From contig CAZIDB010000129.1 in NCBI GenBank assembly GCA_964537965.1, positions 1 to 13,376 of the forward strand: a stretch of 13,376 nucleotides of DNA. The letters are read 5' to 3'. How positions within the stretch are numbered: position 1 is the first letter of the stretch; each line of letters starts with the position of its first letter. Shown in pieces: positions 1-6,869 of the stretch. A program made the translations under genes and the position numbers. The notes under the pieces were generated by a model. That model was not told where the DNA came from. It made no database searches and worked only from the letters and a program-made list of their open reading frames with translations. Source of the stretch: SURF-24 sp964537965. Its GTDB lineage: Bacteria; Bacteroidota; Ignavibacteria; Ignavibacteriales; SURF-24.

Positions 1-333
1 CCAATCCGGACATTGTGGGCCGCAAGTGTATCTTGGACATCCATATCCGCAATCAAAGGGGAAATCAGTCGGTATGCTGATATTAAGAAGATGATTGATG
101 GAATCCCTTTTTGTCTTTTTAATTTTCCTGGTTTTAATCCATTTTTCATCAAAGTTTAAATTGCGTAAAAGATTTTTCAATTCTGCCTCGGCAAAGGCAG
201 GAGTAATTTGTTTATGGTCAGTTTCAATTGCCGGTTTCCTAACCAGGTCTAAAATCAAATAAACAATTGAAAGTGCAATACAGGCAATTATTAAATACCG
301 GAAAATTTTATTTCTGTCAAAATTAAAATTCAT
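1..333 (-). CDS. Partial membrane-anchored protein, N-terminal part only (unknown; possibly YibQ/divergent polysaccharide deacetylase-like)
   Basis: An ATG at 331-333 opens a reading frame that stays free of stops to the window edge (111 codons), so the 3' end is missing. Residues about 12-31 form one hydrophobic helix preceded by Arg, Asn and Lys, which fits a single-pass anchor or uncleaved signal. A soluble, Lys-rich region follows. The gene starts 22 bp after the crotonase stop codon and is probably co-transcribed with it. No strong Shine-Dalgarno is visible. The segment ending in ISIPTDFP reminds me of the N-terminal part of divergent polysaccharide deacetylases, but the catalytic domain would lie outside the window, so this is only a guess. 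The last 20 codons (positions 1-60) carry four Cys and look unlike the rest; a neighbouring frame reads more naturally (see findings). Confidence 0.55.
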   Translation of the reverse strand, partial: MNFNFDRNKIFRYLIIACIALSIVYLILDLVRKPAIETDHKQITPAFAEAELKNLLRNLNFDEKWIKTRKIKKTKRDSINHLLNISIPTDFPFDCGYGCPRYTCGPQCPDW

Positions 334-355
334 TACTAAACTTTAAGTTAAATAT

Positions 356-1138
356 CTATTTGTTTGAAAATACAGGTTTGCGTTTTTCGAGAAATGCGGT
401 AGTGCCTTCGTGAAAATCTTTACTTTGACAACATTCTGCGAAAAGTTTTGCTTCAAGGTTTTCACCCTCTCCGGGCTGCAATTCAAAAGAAAGATTAATA
501 GCCTGAATAGCACCTCGGATTGCAATCTGTCCTTTTTGTGCAATCAGCTTAGCGAACTCCAATGTTTTAGTTAATAGCTCTTCCTGTTTGAAAATTTTAT
601 TTACCAGACCGATTCTGTATGCTTCTACAGCGTTAATGTGCTGCCCGCTTAAGATCATTTCAAGCGCCAGGGATTTATTAATTAATTTTGATAACCTTTG
701 TGTGCCACCAAAACCCGGAATTATTCCAAGATTAACTTCAGGCTGGCCAAACTTAGCATTTTCCGAAGCGAATCGTATATGGCAGGCTAAAGCAAGTTCA
801 CATCCTCCGCCAAGCGCATAGCCATTTACCGCAGCAATTACAGGTTTGTTATACTTTTCTATTATATCAAAAACTTCCTGCCCGTTTTTAGAAAAGTTAA
901 AACCGGAATCTTCATTTAACTGGTTAAGTTCAGAGATATCTGCTCCTGCCGCAAATGATTTATCTCCTTCTCCAGTAACAACAATTACATGAATAAATTC
1001 ATCTTTAGCTAAAAGTTTGAATGCCATCTTCAAATCATTTAATGTTTCAATACTCAATGTATTTAATTTTTCCGGGCGGTTTATTTTAACCGTTGCAACC
1101 TTATCTTCTTTATCAACAATAACATTTTTAATATTCAT
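356..1138 (-). CDS. Enoyl-CoA hydratase / crotonase-family protein
   Basis: The product is 260 aa, the usual length of a soluble crotonase-fold enoyl-CoA hydratase, which adds water across the double bond of 2-enoyl-CoA in fatty-acid or related acyl-CoA breakdown. Visible family features are the CoA-binding/oxyanion-hole stretch AAGADISEL (residues 63-71), the GGGCELA motif with the first catalytic acid Glu114, and GQPEVNLG with the second acid Glu134, followed by IPGFGGTQR. Both glutamates needed for hydratase activity are present, so hydratase fits better than an isomerase or decarboxylase, although the natural substrate cannot be read from sequence. The start is well supported: AGGAG at 1144-1148 lies 5 nt upstream of the ATG. 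The barrel-protein gene upstream ends 12 bp away, so the gene is likely part of the same transcript. Confidence 0.92.
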   Translation of the reverse strand: MNIKNVIVDKEDKVATVKINRPEKLNTLSIETLNDLKMAFKLLAKDEFIHVIVVTGEGDKSFAAGADISELNQLNEDSGFNFSKNGQEVFDIIEKYNKPVIAAVNGYALGGGCELALACHIRFASENAKFGQPEVNLGIIPGFGGTQRLSKLINKSLALEMILSGQHINAVEAYRIGLVNKIFKQEELLTKTLEFAKLIAQKGQIAIRGAIQAINLSFELQPGEGENLEAKLFAECCQSKDFHEGTTAFLEKRKPVFSNK

Positions 1139-1150
1139 TTATTCTCCTGA

Positions 1151-1753
1151 TCATAACTGAATGAAGATTGGAATTCTTAATTTAATATCTGCAGCAAGGT
1201 TCTGATTACCAGGCAGATAATTATAGCAGGCCATAAAGTCTATTAAGAACATACTAAAACCTGCGCCAATGTGAAATCCTGCTTTGGAGTTTTCTTCAAG
1301 GTAATTGTTTCTACCGGTATCCAGTTTAAATTGATGAGCCTTTTCGAATATTGCAAAAGTGGCACCGATTTCAAAAGTCGGAATCAGAATAACAATATCC
1401 TGCACAATAGGCGGTAAAAATAATTTAGCTCCAATACTGAACGGAACAACGTGAGTAGTTAAAGAAGAGTATGCAGTCTTCCTGTAAAAATCAGTTGACC
1501 CCGGGTAATTCTCATATGCAATTCGTCCATAAAAAAACAATGGAAGATATTCATTATCTGTATAAGAGATTTCCCCGGAAATACCAATACCCAAAGCCTG
1601 TGAATTAGCAAAATCTGCCACTGGGATTCTTGGTCCAATTCCAAGTGCAAAAAATAGACCTCTTGCTTTACCTGAAGGCAAAGGTTGCTGTGCAAACAGA
1701 TTAATACTTAGAAATGCTAAAAGTAAACTTAATTTGATTAACCACTTATTCAT
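1151..1753 (-). CDS. Small outer-membrane beta-barrel-like protein, function unknown
   Basis: This 200-aa protein begins with a clear signal peptide (Lys near the N-terminus, hydrophobic core LLLAFLSINLF, likely cleavage after Ala21 before QQ). The mature part has many alternating aromatic/hydrophobic strands rich in Gly, Tyr and Phe (for example GLFFALGIGPRIP, PLFFYGRIAYE, GFHIGAGFSMFLI) and ends in a hydrophobic IPIFIQL strand. These are features of an outer-membrane beta-barrel. I do not recognise a specific family. Its ATG lies inside the last codons of the upstream membrane-protein gene (8-bp overlap), which suggests translational coupling and perhaps joint function in the envelope. A weak purine-rich stretch is the only ribosome-binding signal. 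Confidence 0.7.
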   Translation of the reverse strand: MNKWLIKLSLLLAFLSINLFAQQPLPSGKARGLFFALGIGPRIPVADFANSQALGIGISGEISYTDNEYLPLFFYGRIAYENYPGSTDFYRKTAYSSLTTHVVPFSIGAKLFLPPIVQDIVILIPTFEIGATFAIFEKAHQFKLDTGRNNYLEENSKAGFHIGAGFSMFLIDFMACYNYLPGNQNLAADIKLRIPIFIQL

Positions 1754-2537
1754 TAGCTTTAATTCTTGTCCGTGTCACAAAGAAATATATTGAAAATAAA
1801 ATTATCATTAAACCAGAAAAACCGAGCGAAATGTAATTGACTATAATTTTTGAAAACTCAAGAAATCCCTCCCATTCATCAAAGTTTTTTGCAAGTATAT
1901 TTTTAATAACTGAGATATTAGTTGATCCGGTTAGAAGGACAAGAATCCAGATAAACAGAAAAACTGTTAATGCAGAAGCATAGAGATTTTTGCGTTGAAT
2001 AAAAACAAGACTTATGAATAAAACATAAGCTGCATAGTTGTAAATATTGAATGGCAATAGTTTCTCTTTATTCATCGGAATAAACTCGTATGCAAAAAGC
2101 AATAAGAGGAACAAAAATATTATTGGGAAACTGAACTTATATTTATCTCTTTCATTATGAATAACAATACCGATCATAAATAGCTGTGGTAAGTTCCAGA
2201 TGAAATAAAGCGGCATATCAATTAAAGATGACAGGCCAAGTTCGTAAAAGAAATACGGATCACTAAAGTCCGCCTTTTTGATTAGGATTAAGCTGCCGAA
2301 AATAAGAACTGTAGAAATTAACAGCATTGATAACTGGTTGATAACCTCACGCCAGTTAATATTTTTAATTTGTTTTTTTATTAAATGAAATTTCTTTTCA
2401 AACAGAAAAAGAACGAAAGGCAATATAAGTGAAAGATGAAATCTGAATCCGAGAATAATTATGAATCTGTCTAAATCATAATAGCGGAGCAAATACCCAA
2501 GACCATTTACAAGAATTAGCGAAAGGAGTAAAATCAA
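1746..2537 (-). CDS. Polytopic inner-membrane protein, about eight helices, unknown function
   Basis: This 263-aa protein is strongly hydrophobic with about eight predicted transmembrane helices (roughly residues 1-18, 28-46, 69-86, 105-126, 137-152, 167-181, 188-205 and 232-254), joined by short Lys/Arg-rich loops. I see no recognised catalytic motif or transporter signature. The start appears to be TTG at 2535-2537: an in-frame TAG lies four codons upstream (2547-2549, which is also the stop of the preceding gene) and the first internal ATG would remove the first two helices. A weak GTAGG lies upstream. It starts 9 bp after the DUF2231 gene and overlaps the following barrel gene by 8 bp, so the three are probably made together. 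Confidence 0.7.
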   Translation of the reverse strand: MILLLSLILVNGLGYLLRYYDLDRFIIILGFRFHLSLILPFVLFLFEKKFHLIKKQIKNINWREVINQLSMLLISTVLIFGSLILIKKADFSDPYFFYELGLSSLIDMPLYFIWNLPQLFMIGIVIHNERDKYKFSFPIIFLFLLLLFAYEFIPMNKEKLLPFNIYNYAAYVLFISLVFIQRKNLYASALTVFLFIWILVLLTGSTNISVIKNILAKNFDEWEGFLEFSKIIVNYISLGFSGLMIILFSIYFFVTRTRIKANE

Positions 2538-2546
2538 TTTAAGTAC

Positions 2547-3032
2547 CTACTGATTAACTTTAGAACTATCGGTTGGTAGGATAATCTCTGTACCAACGCC
2601 GTGCTTATATACCAACTCTCCACCTTTTAAACCGGTAAGGTAAACAAGGACACTTCCAATAATTGCAAGAAGAACGAATGAATATTTTATTAAACCGTTA
2701 AATTTTTTCTTAAGAATTAAAAATAACCTAAGAAAAAACAGGGCAGTAAAATACCATAAAGTATATGTTGCAAATGTTTCGTGTGCTGAGATTTTTCCCA
2801 AAGGAATATTAATGTCCTTATCAAATAACATTTCTGCAACTTTATCTGCCTGGTTGCCCGTTAATACTGCGGCTACTGCTCCAAGCAGACCAAGCACCAA
2901 AATAATTGAAGCTGCTTTGGTAAAAGATTCTTTTTTTAAAATGATACCGGTAATCTCAAGGAAACTGAAAGCAAACAACAAAGCAATAGGGAAGTGAACC
3001 ATCTTTGGATGTAATGATGCTAAGAATTCCAT
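2547..3032 (-). CDS. DUF2231 family membrane protein
   Basis: The 161-aa protein matches the DUF2231 pattern. It starts with LHPKMVHFPIALL (His8, His13 and Pro15 are the conserved residues), has four transmembrane helices (about 12-32, 41-59, 87-107, 117-135), a His in the loop before helix 3 (His84), and the characteristic GGELVYKHGVG segment at residues 137-147. The family is found in inner membranes and has no firmly established role, though it is often seen near cytochromes or other redox proteins. No such partner is visible here. A GAGGT Shine-Dalgarno about 6 nt before the ATG supports the start. It lies between the SDR reductase gene (28 bp upstream) and the eight-helix membrane protein gene (9 bp downstream). 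Confidence 0.85.
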   Translation of the reverse strand: MEFLASLHPKMVHFPIALLFAFSFLEITGIILKKESFTKAASIILVLGLLGAVAAVLTGNQADKVAEMLFDKDINIPLGKISAHETFATYTLWYFTALFFLRLFLILKKKFNGLIKYSFVLLAIIGSVLVYLTGLKGGELVYKHGVGTEIILPTDSSKVNQ

Positions 3033-3060
3033 TTCTTTACCTCATTCATTTTAACTGTAA

Positions 3061-3816
3061 TCAACCGCATAAAACACTGCCACCGTTAACGCTTAAGACT
3101 GCACCGTTTACGTGTCTTGCCAGGTCAGAAGCTAAGAAAAGAACCGGACCAGCTATATCTTCTGCAGAAGCTATTCTGCCAACAGGAATATCTTTTCTAA
3201 CTGATTCTTTATAGTCTGCATCGGAAAAAACCGATTCACACATTTCAGTTTCCACCCAGCCGGGCGCAACACAATTAGAAGTTATATTGAATTTGGATAA
3301 CTCCACAGCAAGAGATTTTGAAAACGCAATTGCTGCTCCTTTAGAAGCTGCATAATGAGAGTGAAACGCCTCTCCTCTTTGACCTGCGGTAGATGCAATA
3401 TGAATTATTCTTCCAAACTTATTCTCTTTCATTATAGGAATAACAGCTTTGGTTACAAGAAAATATCCGGTAAGGTTTGTTCCTATGGTTTCATTCCAAT
3501 CTTCAAGATTCATTTTATCTGCTTCGCCGAATTTCCAGATACCGGCATTATTAACAAGAATATCAATTCTTCCGAAATCACTTTCAATCAATGCAACAAT
3601 CTGTTTTATATCAGATTCCGATTCCATATTCATGCAGTAAGCAACAACTTTATTCGGCTGGTTAATTTTAGTTATTAACTCGTCTGCCGCTTTTTTATTT
3701 GATTTAAATGTGAATGCAATATTAGCGCCCGCTTTAGCGAACAGTTCAACACACGCTGCACCAATTCCTCTAGAACCGCCGGTAATAAATGCTACCTTAT
3801 TTTGCAGATTTATCAT
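3061..3816 (-). CDS. SDR-family reductase, FabG-like 3-oxoacyl-[ACP] reductase
   Basis: This is a classical short-chain dehydrogenase/reductase, 251 aa from the preferred start. It shows the cofactor motif TGGSRGIG (residues 12-19), the NNAG motif (89-92) and the complete catalytic set Asn114, Ser142, Tyr155 and Lys159. PGWVETEM (185-192) is the usual post-catalytic segment. FabG reduces 3-oxoacyl-ACP with NADPH in fatty-acid synthesis, but many close relatives use other substrates, and isolation from other fab genes leaves the substrate open. Start choice: the frame is open from a TTG at 3858 that overlaps the truA stop, but ATG 3816 has a good AGGAA Shine-Dalgarno and places the Rossmann motif at the usual distance, so I prefer it. 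The neighbours are truA upstream and DUF2231 downstream. Confidence 0.88.
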   Translation of the reverse strand: MINLQNKVAFITGGSRGIGAACVELFAKAGANIAFTFKSNKKAADELITKINQPNKVVAYCMNMESESDIKQIVALIESDFGRIDILVNNAGIWKFGEADKMNLEDWNETIGTNLTGYFLVTKAVIPIMKENKFGRIIHIASTAGQRGEAFHSHYAASKGAAIAFSKSLAVELSKFNITSNCVAPGWVETEMCESVFSDADYKESVRKDIPVGRIASAEDIAGPVLFLASDLARHVNGAVLSVNGGSVLCG

Positions 3817-3854
3817 GATCGTTTCCTGGTTTTCAAAATTTATTTTCTCAATAT

Positions 3855-4583
3855 TCAATAAGTTACCTTGTAAAGAAACAATCCCTTTGCAGGAACAGCT
3901 TCCCAGGCGCTTTGTCTGTCTTTCTGTTCAAAAATATTTCTTATGTAATCACTGTTATAATTTTCAGAAGCTGTACGCAGAATGGTACCTACAATGGCGC
4001 GAACCATACCGTGCAAAAACCTGTTAGCTTCGATATGGAAAATAAGTAATTCTTTCGTTTCTCTCCAATCAGCACAGGTTACATTACAATTTTTATTTTC
4101 AATTTCAGAATTTTTCTTAGCGAATGAAGTAAAATCTTTGTTACCAATAAATATTTTACTTATCTCTTTCAGTTGTACAAGTTCCGGTTTGCCGGGAAAT
4201 CTATAACTATAGTTTTCATAAAACGGAGATTTGCCTTTGCTAATGAAATAAAAATAACTTCTCTTAACAGCGCTGAATCTTGCATGGAATTCTTCCGGGA
4301 CTTCTTCAATATGTTTAATTGCAATATCAATCGGTAAAATAGCGTTAAGCGAATGCCGGAATTTATGCAAATCAATTTTAGTTGGTGAAATAAAGTTTGC
4401 TACTTGCCCAAGCGCATGAACTCCGCTGTCAGTTCTGCCTGAGCCAATCAGGTTTACTTCTTCTTTTAAAATTATTTTAATTGAATCTGCAATGGTTTGC
4501 TGAATTGTGGGGGCATTTTTCTGAATCTGCCAGCCGGAATAATTTGTTCCGTCGTATTGGATAGTTAGCTTGAAGTTTTTCAC
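3855..4583 (-). CDS. truA: tRNA pseudouridine synthase A (TruA)
   Basis: The 242-aa product has the TruA signature. The N-terminal YDGTNYSGWQ (residues 10-19) is followed by the catalytic block GSGRTDSGVHALGQVANF with the nucleophile Asp52, and later by RFLHGMVRAIVGT. TruA isomerises uridines at positions 38-40 in the anticodon arm of several tRNAs. Length is within the normal range. The start codon is GTG at 4581-4583; an in-frame TAA two codons upstream excludes a longer form. It begins 86 bp after the DUF5683-like gene, a larger gap than elsewhere in this run, and a TATAAT box sits in that gap. The product ends in KVTY with the stop near the start of the SDR gene. Confidence 0.93.
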   Translation of the reverse strand: MKNFKLTIQYDGTNYSGWQIQKNAPTIQQTIADSIKIILKEEVNLIGSGRTDSGVHALGQVANFISPTKIDLHKFRHSLNAILPIDIAIKHIEEVPEEFHARFSAVKRSYFYFISKGKSPFYENYSYRFPGKPELVQLKEISKIFIGNKDFTSFAKKNSEIENKNCNVTCADWRETKELLIFHIEANRFLHGMVRAIVGTILRTASENYNSDYIRNIFEQKDRQSAWEAVPAKGLFLYKVTY

Positions 4584-4617
4584 CGGTTATAAATTGTTTA
4601 CATATTTTGTGCAGACA

Positions 4618-4646
4618 ATTATAACAAAATTTTCTACTTCTACCTA
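4618..4646 (-). promoter_or_regulatory. Possible promoter before truA (-10 box only)
   Basis: On the minus strand a TATAAT hexamer at 4618-4623 sits about 35 nt before the truA GTG, inside the 86-bp gap to the upstream gene. The hexamer 17 bp further upstream (4641-4646, TAGGTA) does not resemble a -35 box, so this is a weak call based on position and one element. Confidence 0.25.
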
Positions 4647-4669
4647 AAGCAGTTTAAAGTGTTTTATTA

Positions 4670-5398
4670 TTAAAATCCTAACTGGAAGTTTACATGCAAA
4701 TTCTCAGGCTGGTTTACATTGCTCCCGAAGGAAACATTCCAGCTTGTTTGCTGAGCAAGTGATTTATTATGTGAGCGGACAAGTAATGCCGCATCAATTG
4801 CGCTTATTATTCTGTTTAATATCATTGCACCAACTGCGAATCTTACATTGTTAAAAGCATGTTCGCTGGATTCCCACATACTTCGGTACTGTACTAATTG
4901 GGATCTGCTACCCCATTGCCAGCTATCTGTTGACTGGTTGTACATTTCATTAAAATCTCGCTCAAGGCTTCGCTGGTTATTCCAGTCTTCAATATTCATA
5001 TAATCACTTATATCTGCGTAGTACTTCGCGCTTTTACCGGATTCATTTACACCGGCGTTGGTAACCGCATATGATTTATAATTATCCCTTTGCAAGTTGC
5101 CGTAAATTTTTAATCCTGCATAAGTGCACCAGAATACTCCTTCTGCTATTGTAAAGTATTGTCCACGGTTGTAATTACCGGCATACAATTCACCCATACC
5201 AGGCAGTATAAGTGAATAGACAACAGCAAGGAAACCACTCTTCTTTCCATCTGAAACATCATTTGGATTTTGAATTTCCGGATTGTTAATGTCTATTGCT
5301 TTAATTTCACTTTTCAGATCAAGCAAAGATTTTACACTTTCAGTTTGTGCGAATGAACAGCCAAAGCTAATAACAAGGAGAATAATAATTTTTTTCAT
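4670..5398 (-). CDS. Exported membrane protein, DUF5683-like
   Basis: The 242-aa protein has an N-terminal signal sequence (MKK then a hydrophobic core, likely cleavage after Ala17). Cys14 lies within the core, but its context is not a good lipobox. The best family clue is residues 52-82: a KKS segment leading into a hydrophobic stretch with ILPGMGELYAGNYNRGQYF. This resembles the DUF5683 pattern of Bacteroidota-type genomes (KKS...PGLGQ.YNG...KG). A second hydrophobic patch is near 185-205. The middle part is Trp/Tyr/Asn-rich and unique, and the end (NLHVNFQLGF) looks like an outer-membrane-type final strand. The function is unknown. The gene lies 50 bp downstream of mtaB. Confidence 0.65.
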   Translation of the reverse strand: MKKIIILLVISFGCSFAQTESVKSLLDLKSEIKAIDINNPEIQNPNDVSDGKKSGFLAVVYSLILPGMGELYAGNYNRGQYFTIAEGVFWCTYAGLKIYGNLQRDNYKSYAVTNAGVNESGKSAKYYADISDYMNIEDWNNQRSLERDFNEMYNQSTDSWQWGSRSQLVQYRSMWESSEHAFNNVRFAVGAMILNRIISAIDAALLVRSHNKSLAQQTSWNVSFGSNVNQPENLHVNFQLGF

Positions 5399-5448
5399 CA
5401 GATAATTTTAAATTTTGCTTACAAGTTTATGGTTTGAAACTGAATATT

Positions 5449-6777
5449 TCAAGTTGATTTTTTTTGCTCTACCAGAGAACCGGAGCAGATATTATTCCCG
5501 ACAGAATTTACGTATATGCCGGTAAATTGATTTACTAATTCAGAATCATATTTGTCCTGAACTCTGACATAGTTGGAAGCGAATCCTTTCATATAACCGG
5601 AATGTTCTTCATGTTCAAATAATATTTCTAATGTTTTTCCTTTCATCTTATTGTAGAATTCATGACGCTTCTTCTCGCTGAGAATTCTTAACATATTGTT
5701 CCTTTTTTTCCTTTCGGAATGTTCTACTACTCCATCCATATTTATTGCTTTTGTATCCGGTCTTTCCGAATAAGTAAAAACATGAAGATAAGAAATTGGT
5801 AAATCCTTCAGGAAATCATAAGTGTCAAGAAAATCCTGTTCGGTTTCACCGGGAAAGCCAACAATAACGTCAACACCAATTCCAACGTCGGGAATTTTGT
5901 TTGTTACTTTATTAATTAAATTTTTATAGAAAGATGAATTGTACCGTCTTTGCATCAACTTTAAGATTTTTGAGCTGCCGCTTTGAAGTGGAATGTGGAA
6001 ATGGTTACAGATCTTTTTATTGTTTGCTGTAAGACACAATATATCATCAGAAAGAAGATTAGGTTCTATCGAACTAATCCTGATTCTGAATTCGCCCGGT
6101 TCATTTACAAGCAGTAAAAGAAGCTCATATAGGTTTGTGTTTATTGCTTTACCGTAATCACCAACATTAACCCCGGTAAGAATAATTTCTTTGTATCCTT
6201 CGGAAATTAACTTCCTGAAATTAGTAAGAATAGTCTCAGGTGAAAGGCTTCTGCTTTTACCTCTTGCAAGTGGGATTGTACAGAATGAACATTTATAATC
6301 GCAGCCATCCTGAACTTTAAGGAAAGCTCTTGTCCGGTTGTCAGCGTCTGTACTGGAAGCAGCGTAAACATCTGTCAGCTCATCAGTGGGTGAAACATAA
6401 ATGCATGAAAGTTCTTTCTTGCCGAAGTCCTCAATCAGTTCAAAGATTTTAAATTTTTCATTGCTGCCAAGTATAACATCAACACCATCTATCTTTCCAA
6501 TTTCTTCAGGGCGAAGCTGGGCATAACATCCGGTTACTGCAATAAAAGCATCAGGATTATTTCTTAATGCTCTTCTAACAATCTGGCGGCATTCTTTGTC
6601 GGTATGTTCCGTTACTGAACAGGTATTGATTACATATATATCCGCCTGTTCATTAAAGTCAACAATATTAAATCCTTTATCAAGAAACTGGCTGCCGATA
6701 GTAGAAGTCTCGGAGTAGTTCAGTTTACAACCCAAAGTATAGAAAGCTACTTTTGCATCATTGCTTTTAGTAATCAT
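5449..6777 (-). CDS. mtaB: tRNA t6A37 methylthiotransferase MtaB
   Basis: The 442-aa protein is a radical-SAM methylthiotransferase with the three-part family layout. The N-terminal MTTase domain has the three cluster cysteines Cys17 (TLGCKLN), Cys53 (NTCSVT) and Cys84 (VTGCYAQ). The radical SAM core has the CxxxCxxC motif Cys159-Cys163-Cys166 (DGCDYKCSFC) for the second [4Fe-4S] cluster. A C-terminal TRAM-like RNA-binding region covers about the last 65 residues. TLGCKLN and the overall length favour MtaB, which adds a methylthio group to N6-threonylcarbamoyladenosine 37 of tRNA, over MiaB or RimO. It is the first gene after the rpsA terminator and starts a new run of genes. The start at ATG 6775-6777 has no strong Shine-Dalgarno. 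Confidence 0.92.
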   Translation of the reverse strand: MITKSNDAKVAFYTLGCKLNYSETSTIGSQFLDKGFNIVDFNEQADIYVINTCSVTEHTDKECRQIVRRALRNNPDAFIAVTGCYAQLRPEEIGKIDGVDVILGSNEKFKIFELIEDFGKKELSCIYVSPTDELTDVYAASSTDADNRTRAFLKVQDGCDYKCSFCTIPLARGKSRSLSPETILTNFRKLISEGYKEIILTGVNVGDYGKAINTNLYELLLLLVNEPGEFRIRISSIEPNLLSDDILCLTANNKKICNHFHIPLQSGSSKILKLMQRRYNSSFYKNLINKVTNKIPDVGIGVDVIVGFPGETEQDFLDTYDFLKDLPISYLHVFTYSERPDTKAINMDGVVEHSERKKRNNMLRILSEKKRHEFYNKMKGKTLEILFEHEEHSGYMKGFASNYVRVQDKYDSELVNQFTGIYVNSVGNNICSGSLVEQKKST

Positions 6778-6805
6778 AATATCGATTGTGTCATCTTTCT
6801 TTTTT

Positions 6806-6848
6806 CATAATATAAGAAATGCCATATCATTTAACGATATGGCATTCC
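6806..6848 (-). terminator. Hairpin terminator downstream of rpsA
   Basis: A perfect 11-bp inverted repeat (6818-6828 with 6836-6846, loop of 7 nt) lies 24 bp beyond the rpsA stop. On the minus strand the stem is followed by TTCTTATATTATG, a U-rich but interrupted tail. This fits an intrinsic terminator for the rpsA transcript, although the tail is imperfect and some read-through into mtaB is possible. Confidence 0.7.
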
Positions 6849-6869
6849 TGAATTGAAATATATAGTAAA

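Noticed and set aside
3355..4027. Plus-strand open frames opposite the SDR and truA genes
   Set aside because: They are antisense to genes with intact catalytic motifs, and have no recognisable domains or ribosome-binding sites.
4670..5398. Lipoprotein reading of the DUF5683-like protein (Cys14)
   Set aside because: The residues before the Cys (ISFG) do not make a proper lipobox; an ordinary signal peptide with cleavage near Ala17 fits better.
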